Shown here: in pieces, positions 31,664 through 39,966 of the stretch
Position numbering within the stretch: position 1 is the stretch's first letter
Layout: every line of letters starts with the position of its first letter
Assembly: GCA_017468425.1 (NCBI GenBank)
Contig: JAFUIO010000007.1
Coordinates: 1-48,645, forward strand
DNA length: 48,645 nucleotides
Source of the DNA: Clostridia bacterium
GTDB taxonomy: Bacteria; Bacillota; Clostridia; Oscillospirales; Acutalibacteraceae
Direction: 5' to 3'
The notes under the pieces: generated by a model
Databases searched by the model: none
What the model saw: the letters and a program-made list of their open reading frames with translations, nothing else
Told to the model about the DNA's origin: nothing
Made by a program: the position numbers and the translations under genes

Positions 31664-33004
31664 ATGAACTATACTTTTATATATGAAATATTATTTTTTG
31701 CTGTAACAGCATTATCTATTGCGTATGTGCAGACAACATCTTTTATTGAAAAGAAAGTCAGCAAAATCAAATGCTTTCTTCTGCTTGCCGTTCCTAAATT
31801 TGTGCAGTTGCTGGCACAATATTACATTGCTGACCCTGAAAAAACAATAGCAGCATCAATCCTGTTCGGCGTTACAACTTTGTTTTTTGATTTTGCTTTG
31901 TTTTTCCTGGTGTTCGACGGACTTTTTCAGCAGATAATTATACTGATGTTTTTGTGCGAAGTTGCGTTTATACCTATGCTGTTATTTGAAAATTTTGTAC
32001 AAGCAAAATTTCCGTCGCCCGACGGGTCTGGTATATTTATTCCCGGTATAAAAGAATTACTTTTTGCGGTAGCAGGATATATTGTTGCTGTATCTGTGGC
32101 CGTTCTGATAACAAAGTTGGCTGACAGGCTACTGAAAAAGATAAATTATAATACAAAAATATTCAACATTATCGGCATAGCAGGTGTTGTATGTTATTTT
32201 GTTATGGAATTTGTAGTGCTTACACTCGATGTTTCCAAAATTCTGAAACAGGAAACAATTTTCAGATATTTGCTTATGCTGGTTGTGTGGAGCGGATTTT
32301 GTGTGCTGATGTATTTAGTGAACGATTATTTCACCAAAAAGAAACTGAAACGTGAAATTGCAGTTCTCAGCGGCGAAGCGGAACGCCAGTTTGAATATTA
32401 CTCGCTTATGAAAAACCGTAACGAGGAAATACAGAAAATCAGACACGATATGAAAAACCACCTGATGACAATTTCGTCTTTAATTGCATCAAAAGAATAC
32501 GACAGAGTGAAAACATATCTTACATCTCTTGACGAGCAGTTTTCAAGGATAAAAAGACTTGATTTCACAGGCAACATAACAGTTGATACTGTTATAAGCG
32601 ATATCAAAGAAAAATGTACAAAAGAGAACATAGACTTTACAATTAACGGTTGTCTTGCTCAAAAAACAGGTGTTGATGATATTTCTATGACCTGCGTGAT
32701 GACGAATATTCTTAATAATGCCTATGAAGCCTGTTTGCGTGCTGATGAAAATTCAGAGAAATTTATAAAACTCGATATTGTACCGTCAGGCGGATGCATT
32801 GTGATAAAATGTCAGAATTCAAAGAGCGTTTCAGAGAAGCCGGGATTACATAATTATAAATCTTCAAAAAGCGGTTACGGCCACGGTTACGGTATGAGAA
32901 TCATAAAAGATATTGTCGGAAATTATGATGGTGTAACGGAAATAAACGATAACGGAAATGTTTTTGAAATGAAAGTTTTGCTGACTGAAAAAGAAGAAAT
33001 ATAA
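31664..33004 (+). CDS. Orphan AgrC-type (GHKL) sensor histidine kinase
   Basis: The 446-residue protein has about six transmembrane helices (residues 1-220). A cytoplasmic kinase core follows: the phosphoacceptor H261 in KIRHDMKNHL, an N box in NILNNAYEAC and a glycine-rich GYGHGYGMRIIKDI box. This is the HPK10/AgrC kinase style, normally paired with a LytTR-family response regulator and a peptide signal. Neither a regulator nor an AgrB/AgrD gene is adjacent. ATG 31664 is chosen because GGAGG (31654-31658) lies 5 bases upstream. It is a single-gene unit with a strong terminator. Confidence 0.85.
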   Translation: MNYTFIYEILFFAVTALSIAYVQTTSFIEKKVSKIKCFLLLAVPKFVQLLAQYYIADPEKTIAASILFGVTTLFFDFALFFLVFDGLFQQIIILMFLCEVAFIPMLLFENFVQAKFPSPDGSGIFIPGIKELLFAVAGYIVAVSVAVLITKLADRLLKKINYNTKIFNIIGIAGVVCYFVMEFVVLTLDVSKILKQETIFRYLLMLVVWSGFCVLMYLVNDYFTKKKLKREIAVLSGEAERQFEYYSLMKNRNEEIQKIRHDMKNHLMTISSLIASKEYDRVKTYLTSLDEQFSRIKRLDFTGNITVDTVISDIKEKCTKENIDFTINGCLAQKTGVDDISMTCVMTNILNNAYEACLRADENSEKFIKLDIVPSGGCIVIKCQNSKSVSEKPGLHNYKSSKSGYGHGYGMRIIKDIVGNYDGVTEINDNGNVFEMKVLLTEKEEI

Positions 33005-33036
33005 AAAGCCTTATCGCTAGCGATAAGGCTTTTTTG
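33004..33036. terminator. Bidirectional terminator between the histidine kinase and trpB
   Basis: A near-perfect palindrome, AAGCCTTATCGC/GCGATAAGGCTT with a two-base centre, is flanked by A and T runs, so it works on both strands. Confidence 0.92.
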
Positions 33037-33043
33037 TGGCTGA

Positions 33044-34288
33044 TTATTTTTTGTATTTGTCAAGGTCGAAGCTTTCACCGCAACCGTATTTTTCATAAAC
33101 GTAGTCGATGTCTTTATCGCCGCGGCCTGAAAGACAAGCAAGGATTGAACCGCTTTTCTTTTCTTTTGCATATTTTATAGCATATGCAACTGCGTGTGAA
33201 CTTTCAATAGCAGGAATAATACCTTCGTAGCGTGAAAGCAGGAAGAAAGCTTCCATTGCTTCTTCGTCTGTTACTGCATCGTAATGAACTCTGTTTGCAT
33301 CCTTGAGATATGCGTGTTCAGGGCCGACACCGGGATAATCAAGACCGCTTGCAATTGAGTAAACGGGGAGGGGTTCACCGTTTTCGTCCTGGAGAAGATA
33401 ACTTTCAAATCCGTGAAGCTTACCCTTTGTGCCGAATTTCATAGTTGCCGCATGGTCGCCTACGTTGCCGCCTTTACCGAGAGGTTCAACACCGTAAATA
33501 TCAACGGGATCAGCAAGGAATGGTGTGAACATACCCAGTGAGTTTGAACCGCCGCCAACACAAGCACAAACCGCGTCAGGCATATTACCTGTCATTTCCA
33601 TAAACTGTTCTCTTGCTTCAATGCCGATAACTGACTGGAAATCTCTTACCATCATAGGGAAGGGATGCGGTCCGAGGCAGGAGCCGATGCAGTAAATAGC
33701 ATCGTGGTATTCTTTTTTGTATGCGTCAAAAGCAGCGTCAACTGCTTCTTTAAGTGTTTTAAGGCCGTGAGTTACGGGAACAACGTTTGCACCGAGCATT
33801 TTCATTCTGATAACATTGGGATGCTGTTTTGCAATGTCAACCTCGCCCATATAAATGTCGCATTCAAGGCCGAAATATGCTGCAGCAGTTGCAAGTGCAA
33901 CACCGTGCTGACCTGCACCTGTTTCTGCAATAACTTTCTTTTTGCCCATATATTTTGCAAGAAGACCTTCACCCATACAGTGGTTGAGTTTATGTGCACC
34001 TGTGTGGTTTAAATCTTCACGCTTGAGATAAATCTGGCAGTTGCCGAAAAGAGCAGATAATCTTTCACAATGATAAACAGGTGTGGGTCTGCCCTGAAAT
34101 TCTTTTCTGATTCTGCGAAGCTCGTTGATAAACTGAGCTGAATGGCAGATAGCCTGATATGAACTTGTGATTTCTTTGAAAGCGGGTACAAGCTCAGGGT
34201 CGAGAAAAGCACCGCCGTATTCGCCGAAGTATCCGTTTTCGTCAGGCATTTCTTTTAAGTAATTATCAAAATCTCTATATTTGTTCAT
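33044..34288 (-). CDS. trpB: Tryptophan synthase beta chain, stand-alone
   Basis: TrpB joins indole and serine to make tryptophan using PLP. The PLP lysine lies in [14 protein letters not shown], with the [17 protein letters not shown] block and the glycine-rich [12 protein letters not shown] phosphate-binding loop. The 414-residue length and the [16 protein letters not shown]-terminus fit the canonical TrpB1 type. No trpA or other trp gene is nearby. It is controlled by a Trp-specific T-box leader with a small ORF between the T-box terminator and the gene. AAGGAG lies 9 bases before the ATG. It may salvage indole or use a trpA located elsewhere. Confidence 0.93.
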   Translation of the reverse strand: MNKYRDFDNYLKEMPDENGYFGEYGGAFLDPELVPAFKEITSSYQAICHSAQFINELRRIRKEFQGRPTPVYHCERLSALFGNCQIYLKREDLNHTGAHKLNHCMGEGLLAKYMGKKKVIAETGAGQHGVALATAAAYFGLECDIYMGEVDIAKQHPNVIRMKMLGANVVPVTHGLKTLKEAVDAAFDAYKKEYHDAIYCIGSCLGPHPFPMMVRDFQSVIGIEAREQFMEMTGNMPDAVCACVGGGSNSLGMFTPFLADPVDIYGVEPLGKGGNVGDHAATMKFGTKGKLHGFESYLLQDENGEPLPVYSIASGLDYPGVGPEHAYLKDANRVHYDAVTDEEAMEAFFLLSRYEGIIPAIESSHAVAYAIKYAKEKKSGSILACLSGRGDKDIDYVYEKYGCGESFDLDKYKK

Positions 34289-34336
34289 AATAAAATCTCC
34301 TTGAATAATAAGTATTGTGTGTTTTGAATTTTTAAG

Positions 34337-34369
34337 TTAACTGCGCCATCGTTTTGACATAATAAACAT
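34337..34369 (-). CDS. Possible 10-residue leader peptide between T-box and trpB
   Basis: An ORF of ten codons encodes MFIMSKRWRS and includes one Trp codon. It starts 6 bases after AAGGTG (34376-34381) and lies just downstream of the T-box terminator, 48 bases before trpB. It could be translated in readthrough transcripts. Translation is not proven. Confidence 0.4.
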   Translation of the reverse strand: MFIMSKRWRS

Positions 34370-34384
34370 AAACATCACCTTATA

Positions 34385-34626
34385 AAAAATAAAAAATCCT
34401 GCCCCAACAGGGACAAGACGAAATCTTGTTATGCCACCCATATTGTGCTTACGCGTACCATCATACGCTCCCGTGGTAACGGTTGGTTGCCGTCAGCGCC
34501 TACTTTTTAAAATTTCGGGCTGCCCTCAAAAGTCCATTCACCGCCGAATCAATATGGTTTTGCACCAACCAACCACTCTCTTCAAAATCCGCGACGGATA
34601 CTACTCTTTCTCAAAGGTTTATCTTT
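34385..34626 (-). ncRNA. T-box riboswitch, Trp-specific, upstream of trpB
   Basis: Reading the minus strand, the leader has a Stem I with the AGAGAG-type motif, a specifier region in which TGG (34534-34536) is followed by A, and the T-box antiterminator core TGGGTGGCATAA (34429-34440). The terminator CTTGTCCC/GGGGCAGG (34417-34398) with T6 follows. A TGG specifier means uncharged tRNA-Trp turns the gene on, which fits trpB. Known T-box anatomy supports every part except that I could not fold it. Confidence 0.88.
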
Positions 34627-34632
34627 TAAATG

Positions 34633-34661
34633 ATTTTATCACACAGGTTCAATAAAGTCAA
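34633..34661 (-). promoter_or_regulatory. Promoter of the T-box/trpB transcript
   Basis: On the minus strand, TTGACT (34656-34661) and TAAAAT (34633-34638) are 17 bases apart, with TGA before the -10 box. Confidence 0.75.
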
Positions 34662-34669
34662 TATTATGA

Positions 34670-34698
34670 TTGAAAAAATCTTTTAAGTTTAGTATAAT
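34670..34698 (+). promoter_or_regulatory. Promoter of the PfkB kinase gene
   Basis: TTGAAA (34670-34675) and TATAAT (34693-34698) are 17 bases apart, divergent from the trpB promoter. Confidence 0.75.
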
Positions 34699-34722
34699 TG
34701 TAAGGTGAAAGAAGGTTGGTTT

Positions 34723-35595
34723 ATGAAAGTTCTTGCATTCGGCGAAATCCTTTTTGACGTTGACGTGAAAAAGAATGAGAAAAAACTTGGCGGTGCACCT
34801 ATGAATTTCTGCTCTCATCTGTCAAAGTTAGGTGCAGAGGGATATATTCTCAGCTCAGTTGGCAAAGATGAATTGGGAGAAGAATCACTTCAGACTGCAG
34901 AAAAATTCAACGTGAATAAAAAATATATAATTTTAAACGAAAAATCAACAGGTGTCTGCAACGTAACATATCACGGCAGTGAGCCTGACTATGATTTAAG
35001 CAGAATCGGTGCTTATGACAATATATGCGTAAGCGACGGAATGCTTGAAGAAATGAAAAAAGAAAATTTCGACGTGTTATATTTCGGCACACTTGCACAG
35101 AGAGAAAATGAATCAAAAAATTCACTTCTTAAAGTGCTTGAAAATGTATCTTTCGGAAAAGTTTTCTGTGATATGAATTTAAGGCAACATTATTATTCAG
35201 ACGAAGTTTTAACTTTCAGCCTTCAGAAAACAGATATCCTTAAAATCAACCGCGACGAATTCTGCTTTCTGAAAGAAAACGGTTTTTGCAATTCGGTAAA
35301 AAGCCTTTGCGAAAAATATAATATTGAAAAAGTTCTGCTTACTCTCGATAAAGACGGAGCAGAATTATATGATGCCGAAGAAGATAAAACTTATTTTTCT
35401 GCAGGTGTGAAAACAGAAGAAGTTTCATCTGTAGGAGCAGGGGACAGTATGTGTGCTTGTTTCCTCTATAATTATCTCAGGTGTGAGCCGTTGCAGGTTT
35501 GCCTTGACAGGGCAAATATAATGGGAGCATATGTTGTTTCAAAGAAGGATGCAATACCTGATTATACGGAAGAATTAATAAGCAAAGTAAAATAA
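34723..35595 (+). CDS. PfkB-family carbohydrate kinase (fructokinase/ribokinase type)
   Basis: The 290-residue protein starts with FGEILFDVD and has the GGAPMNFCSHLSKLG substrate block. DMNLRQHYY lies mid-protein, and the catalytic SVGAGDSMCACF motif near the C-terminus holds the base aspartate. It phosphorylates a sugar such as fructose; the acceptor cannot be fixed from sequence. ATG 34723 is chosen because GAAGG lies about 8 bases upstream. It is a single-gene unit with its own promoter and a shared terminator. Confidence 0.85.
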   Translation: MKVLAFGEILFDVDVKKNEKKLGGAPMNFCSHLSKLGAEGYILSSVGKDELGEESLQTAEKFNVNKKYIILNEKSTGVCNVTYHGSEPDYDLSRIGAYDNICVSDGMLEEMKKENFDVLYFGTLAQRENESKNSLLKVLENVSFGKVFCDMNLRQHYYSDEVLTFSLQKTDILKINRDEFCFLKENGFCNSVKSLCEKYNIEKVLLTLDKDGAELYDAEEDKTYFSAGVKTEEVSSVGAGDSMCACFLYNYLRCEPLQVCLDRANIMGAYVVSKKDAIPDYTEELISKVK

Positions 35596-35598
35596 AAA

Positions 35599-35639
35599 AT
35601 CCGACTTGCACATTTTAGTGTAAGTCGGATGATTTTTTA
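35599..35639. terminator. Bidirectional terminator between the PfkB and Big_2/DUF4474 genes
   Basis: The stem ATCCGACTT/AAGTCGGAT with extra pairs at GCAC/TGT is flanked by A6 and T6, so it serves both convergent genes. Confidence 0.88.
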
Positions 35640-36857
35640 TATAAAGAATAATAAAACAACTGAGCCTACGCCAACAAGTGAGAACAGTGAAAGAATTGAA
35701 AGCAGGAATGTAATTAAATTACTTGCAATAATAAATCCTGCACCAACTTTGATGGGCATTGTGTTTTCAGCTTCATTTATATTCTGCCACTGAAGATGAA
35801 CGGAGTTGCCTTTAACGTAGAATTCGTCAGGCTGAATGTTTTTTACGTCATCTGTCTGGCTGAATCCGCAGTCTAAAAGGCCTTGCGTGAACAGTTTTGT
35901 CATTTCCTTATCTTTCAGTGTGATTTTACCGTTCATACGCAGCTCATCTGCAGGCTCTTCAACACGAAGGTGTCCGTCTTTGAAACCTGTGCACCACCAG
36001 TAATCATCATAAGGTCTGGTAAATTCTCTTACATATTCACCGTTAAGATTCTGATGATAAAGCGTCATACGCATTTTAAGCCAGTCTTCTTCATCAGGGC
36101 AGGAATAGAAAGTAAAGAGGTTATCATCCTTATCTGAATGCGGCTTGTTATAAACTCCGATTTCACTTCCGTAGAAGATAAGACCATACTGACCTTTCCA
36201 TAACTGGATCATCCAGTCTTTGCCTTCGTATTCAAAAAAAACGCGAACGTAATCGTATTCAAGGAGAATGTAAGGTGCTGCAATATCATAAAGCTTTCCG
36301 TAGCCGAAATTGTGCTGCCAGGCTTCTTTATCGTTTGTGTAATAATAGTCATCTTCGTAACTGTACTGATAACTTAAAACCTGATATCTTTCAAGCAAAT
36401 CTTTTACAAGATTACTGCTTGTAACAACCTTAAGAGCATATTTGCCTGAATAAGTTTTGCCGCCGATAACACCTGAAGCGGTGATAGTAACCTTACCTGC
36501 TTTTTTGCCTGTTACGTAACCGTTTTTGTCAACCTTTGCAACCTTTTCATCGGAAGATGTCCATGTGATTTCAGGTAATTCATCTGTACCGTTTACAACG
36601 GCAATCAGGCGGATTCTTCTGTTTACCGTAACGCTGAGCTTTTCACTTGCAATCTGAATGCTGATGCCGTCATCAGTGCTTCTTGTTGCGGGTTTTGCAG
36701 AAGTTCCGTCAGTTGCAAGTTCCTCAATAAGCTGAACTGCAGGAGCTTTCTGACCTGTGATTTTTTCTGTCATTGCTGCAGTGGCGGCAAATAACGTTGT
36801 GCTTACAATAAACAATGCAAAGAAAAATGATAAGATTTTTACAGGTAACTTTTTCAA
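35637..36857 (-). CDS. Exported Big_2/DUF4474 surface protein
   Basis: The 406-residue protein has a signal peptide (about residues 1-28). A bacterial Ig-like Big_2 domain spans about 75-145 (ITWTSSDEKVAKVDKNGYVTG with GKVTITA). A DUF4474 domain spans about 155-330 (WQHNFGYGKLYDIAAP, YEGKDWMIQLWKGQYG and SEIGVYNKP), and a hydrophobic C-terminal helix anchors it in the membrane. DUF4474 has no established activity. The start is TTG at 36857, with AGAGGGG 11 bases upstream; no in-frame ATG precedes it. Confidence 0.8.
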   Translation of the reverse strand: MKKLPVKILSFFFALFIVSTTLFAATAAMTEKITGQKAPAVQLIEELATDGTSAKPATRSTDDGISIQIASEKLSVTVNRRIRLIAVVNGTDELPEITWTSSDEKVAKVDKNGYVTGKKAGKVTITASGVIGGKTYSGKYALKVVTSSNLVKDLLERYQVLSYQYSYEDDYYYTNDKEAWQHNFGYGKLYDIAAPYILLEYDYVRVFFEYEGKDWMIQLWKGQYGLIFYGSEIGVYNKPHSDKDDNLFTFYSCPDEEDWLKMRMTLYHQNLNGEYVREFTRPYDDYWWCTGFKDGHLRVEEPADELRMNGKITLKDKEMTKLFTQGLLDCGFSQTDDVKNIQPDEFYVKGNSVHLQWQNINEAENTMPIKVGAGFIIASNLITFLLSILSLFSLVGVGSVVLLFFI

Positions 36858-36891
36858 TTTGGTAACATCCCCTCTAAAAATGATTTAACAT

Positions 36892-36920
36892 ATTTTACCA
36901 GATATTATATTAAAAAACAA
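36892..36920 (-). promoter_or_regulatory. Promoter of the Big_2/DUF4474 gene
   Basis: On the minus strand, TTGTTT (36915-36920) and TAAAAT (36892-36897) are 17 bases apart, with TGG before the -10 box. Confidence 0.6.
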
Positions 36921-36942
36921 CAGAAATAATTACAGTTTTAAA

Positions 36943-38397
36943 TTATTTCATAGCTCTGCAACGCTCGATAGCGTCGTCGAGAATCGCCATAGATTCTTCG
37001 TAAGTGTAACAAGCACCTGAAACTGAGAAATATTTTGTAAACTGGAGAAATTCCTCTATAGTTTTAGGCTCGTCAATATTACAGTTGATATTGCCGAGAT
37101 AACGCATTGGTGCAGCTTCCGTCATTGAGTAGAAAGAAAGGAATTTGATTTTTTCGTTATCAGATTTTTCAAAAACCTCAATTGAAACATCTTTGAGCTT
37201 TTCTATACGTGGGTCTTTGACAAGAAGGAATCGCTGCTTGGTTTTTAAAAGGCGTTTCTTGAAGTTTTCAAGCACTCGGAGACGGTTTTCGGGAGTAAGG
37301 GGATGTGTATATTCCAATGGTATGTTTTTTACAATTCCGTAATTTATGAAATCGTCAATACTGTCTTTAAGATATATGTGATATTTATCTTTATAAATTT
37401 CAGCGAAGTTACTGTAGTATTCGTAAGTTGATTTAACAAGGTAATCTCTGCTGGGAATTTCATCTCTCGCAATCTGCTCCCACATATCTGCAGTCATATA
37501 AAGTGTTGCGCAGAAAGTGCCGAAAGAGTACATTCTGTCGTATCCTACGGAGTGTATCTGCTGACAACTTTCTTTGCAGGACAGGATATCGTCGTAAATT
37601 GTGATGTATTTTTTAGCGTTTTTACTTTTTCTGAGAAACTCGTGAGCCTGAATGTCTGCAAGAGCTTTATTGTTTACGATATGGCAACTGTCGAAATTAC
37701 CGTTTATGAAAATACACAACTCATTTGTTATTACATAATAAGGAAAAAGAGTGTCGGGAGTGCAAAGGTTTGATGAACCTGAATTATGATACATTGTAAA
37801 GCAACCGTATTTCAGGAATCTTACAATGTCAAAAATAGCATCGAGAGCAAATTCATCGTTCTGATTTATAGAAATCATATGCTTGAAATCCATAGTGTCA
37901 GGTATAGTGTCAATATATTTACGGATAACAGGGAATATGTGTTTTGAAGGAAGGTTTGTGTACAGGCGTGTGTTGATGCCTGTTTTGGAGAATTCATTTC
38001 CTACGGCGAAATCAACTACGTTTGCAGTGTCAAGCAGTCCGTTGAAAGAAAGGAAATCACTACCAAGGTCAAGGGAGATTTTAATTGACGGATTAAGTGA
38101 CGGCACTTCATCCGGAGAATCAAGCTGACTTATTTTGTTTATGAAATCAATATATTTTTCGTATCTCTCGTTTCCGAAAAAATCAGCGACGTAAATTTTA
38201 CGTAACGTATCTTCTTCGCTTGGTGAAAGGTCAAGAAAACGTAAAAGAGCATCAAGCTTATCATACTGGAGTGTTCTTTCCCCTGAAAGCACTCGTGAAA
38301 GGTAAGTTCTTTCTATATTGCAGTTTTTTGCAATAGAATATACTGCGAGTTTTTTTGATTTTATAATTTCAGATATTTTTCTTGAAAAATTATTCAT
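36943..38397 (-). CDS. XRE-family regulator with a large uncharacterised C-terminal domain
   Basis: Residues 1-65 form a Cro/C1-type helix-turn-helix (SIAKNCNIERTYLSRVLSGERTL). The remaining 420 residues have no motif I recognise. They look globular, alpha/beta, with several Cys and Tyr and no membrane segment. Large regulators of this shape occur in gut clostridia and may sense a ligand or peptide. The gene diverges from dacF and the small RNA candidate, which are potential targets. AAGGAG lies just before the ATG. No clear terminator follows the gene. Confidence 0.75.
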   Translation of the reverse strand: MNNFSRKISEIIKSKKLAVYSIAKNCNIERTYLSRVLSGERTLQYDKLDALLRFLDLSPSEEDTLRKIYVADFFGNERYEKYIDFINKISQLDSPDEVPSLNPSIKISLDLGSDFLSFNGLLDTANVVDFAVGNEFSKTGINTRLYTNLPSKHIFPVIRKYIDTIPDTMDFKHMISINQNDEFALDAIFDIVRFLKYGCFTMYHNSGSSNLCTPDTLFPYYVITNELCIFINGNFDSCHIVNNKALADIQAHEFLRKSKNAKKYITIYDDILSCKESCQQIHSVGYDRMYSFGTFCATLYMTADMWEQIARDEIPSRDYLVKSTYEYYSNFAEIYKDKYHIYLKDSIDDFINYGIVKNIPLEYTHPLTPENRLRVLENFKKRLLKTKQRFLLVKDPRIEKLKDVSIEVFEKSDNEKIKFLSFYSMTEAAPMRYLGNINCNIDEPKTIEEFLQFTKYFSVSGACYTYEESMAILDDAIERCRAMK

Positions 38398-38433
38398 TTT
38401 TTACTCCTTGATTATGGAAATAGAGTGAATTTT

Positions 38434-38462
38434 ATTATATCACAAAAGAAAAAACTGTGCAA
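38434..38462 (-). promoter_or_regulatory. Promoter of the XRE regulator gene
   Basis: On the minus strand, TTGCAC (38457-38462) and TATAAT (38434-38439) are 17 bases apart, with TGA before the -10 box. Confidence 0.75.
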
Positions 38463-38495
38463 CGCAAAAAATAAAAATTTTTCTTTCTGCACATA

Positions 38496-38524
38496 TTGCA
38501 AAAATATACATTTATCTGTATAAT
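38496..38524 (+). promoter_or_regulatory. Promoter of a short transcript upstream of dacF
   Basis: TTGCAA (38496-38501) and TATAAT (38519-38524) are 17 bases apart. A terminator lies only about 60 bases downstream. Confidence 0.7.
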
Positions 38525-38529
38525 TCTAA

Positions 38530-38610
38530 ACAACCCCATATCAGAGGCGGTACTGATATAGTGTATTGTCTCGTTAAATTAATGTCATCTGTTTCAGATG
38601 ACATTTTTTA
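38530..38610 (+). ncRNA. Candidate 80-nt small RNA or attenuated dacF leader
   Basis: Between a good promoter and a strong terminator hairpin (AATGTCATCTG/CAGATGACATT, 38581-38605, then T-rich) lies a short segment with an ATATCAG/CTGATAT hairpin. No convincing reading frame fits inside. A second weak promoter (TTATAC, 17 bases, TATACT near 38641) could serve dacF independently. The segment is either a small RNA or a leader whose terminator is conditional. Confidence 0.45.
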
Positions 38611-38723
38611 TTTTTATTATACATATTCTGCAAAATTGTTATACTATCAGCGTAACAAATGTAATTTCAAGAAGTATAATAACGGCTTTTTCTTCATAAG
38701 TTACTGTGTAAGAAAGGGGTTTT

Positions 38724-39878
38724 ATGATGAAAAAGCTTGTTAAAATATTGTCATTCGCACTTGTAATAATTTTTGTATTTTCATACAATGTTTTTGCAAA
38801 AGAAGAAGAAACATATCCTGTGGAAATCAAAGCGAAATCAGCAATACTTATGGATTGCACCTCAGGAAAAGTGTTAATGAAAATGAATGAACATACAAAG
38901 CTTCCGCCTGCATCCGTTACAAAAATTATGCCGATGCTGCTGGTGGTTGAAAAAATTGCCGAAGGTGAAATTTCATTAAGTGACAAAGTTAAAACATCTG
39001 CACACGCAGCAAGTAAAGGCGGGTCTCAGATATGGCTTAAGGAAAATGAAGAAATGACTGTTGACGAGCTTCTGAAGGCTGTGGCCGTTGCAAGTGCAAA
39101 CGATGCGTGTTGTGCATTGGGCGAATACATTGCAGGGAGTGAACAGGCGTTTATCAGGCTGATGAATAACCGTGCAAAGGAGTTGGGTATGAATGACACA
39201 ACCTTTGTAAACTGCAGCGGTCTTGATGATACGGAAACTAACTACACTTCTGCTTATGATATTGCGGTTATGTCACGGGAACTTATGAAATATGAAGACC
39301 TTATAACAAAATACACAACAATATGGATGGATAACCTGAGAAACGGGGAAACTGAACTTGTGAACACAAATAAGCTTGTGAGGTTTTATCCCGGCACAAC
39401 AGGCTTGAAAACAGGCACAACTTCAAAAGCGGGCTGTTGCCTGAGTGCAACTGCAAAACGTGATAATCTTCATCTTGTGGCAGTTGTTATGGGTAGCGAA
39501 AACAGTCAGGACCGTTTTGAAACAGCCAAAGCAATGCTTAACTGGGGTTTTTCCAATTACGAAAGTATAAAACCTGTGATTGACAAAAAGCTCATAACCG
39601 ATGTTATTGTGGAAAAAGGTGCAGAAAAATCAGTAAGACCTGCAATTCCGCAAACTGAAAATATTCTTGTCAAAAAAGGAAAAGCAAAAGATATTATACA
39701 GACAATAAACCTTGCAATAGCAGTAACGGCTCCTGTGGAAAAAGGGCAGACGCTGGGTACGGTGGAATTTTCACTCGACGGAGAAAAACTTGCAGAGTAC
39801 AGTTTGCTCTCTCCTGAAAATATTGAGCCTTTGAAACTTCCGCTTGCCTTCAGACGGCTCCTTATGAAGCTGATTTAA
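38724..39878 (+). CDS. dacF: D-alanyl-D-alanine carboxypeptidase (DacF/PBP5 family)
   Basis: The 384-residue penicillin-binding protein trims the terminal D-Ala from peptidoglycan stem peptides outside the membrane. It has a signal peptide (about residues 1-25), the SxxK motif in PPASVTKIM, the SxN motif in ASANDAC and the KTG motif in LKTGTTS. A PBP5-like C-terminal beta domain ends in a short amphipathic helix (FRRLLMKLI). GAAAGGGG precedes two adjacent ATG codons (38724 and 38727); either may start. Confidence 0.92.
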   Translation: MMKKLVKILSFALVIIFVFSYNVFAKEEETYPVEIKAKSAILMDCTSGKVLMKMNEHTKLPPASVTKIMPMLLVVEKIAEGEISLSDKVKTSAHAASKGGSQIWLKENEEMTVDELLKAVAVASANDACCALGEYIAGSEQAFIRLMNNRAKELGMNDTTFVNCSGLDDTETNYTSAYDIAVMSRELMKYEDLITKYTTIWMDNLRNGETELVNTNKLVRFYPGTTGLKTGTTSKAGCCLSATAKRDNLHLVAVVMGSENSQDRFETAKAMLNWGFSNYESIKPVIDKKLITDVIVEKGAEKSVRPAIPQTENILVKKGKAKDIIQTINLAIAVTAPVEKGQTLGTVEFSLDGEKLAEYSLLSPENIEPLKLPLAFRRLLMKLI

Positions 39879-39908
39879 TAAATTTTTGTGAAAAATCTCA
39901 AAAATCTA

Positions 39909-39937
39909 TTGCAAAATCGGAGCGTTTATTGTACAAT
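39909..39937 (+). promoter_or_regulatory. Promoter of pgi
   Basis: TTGCAA (39909-39914) and TACAAT (39932-39937) are 17 bases apart. Confidence 0.7.
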
Positions 39938-39966
39938 TAAAATGTAAAAACTAAGGAGAGACTCAA

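Noticed and set aside
38561..38743. A 60-codon GTG-start frame between the XRE regulator and dacF
   Set aside because: It runs through a strong terminator hairpin and its T-run, has no Shine-Dalgarno and reads as A/T-rich filler.
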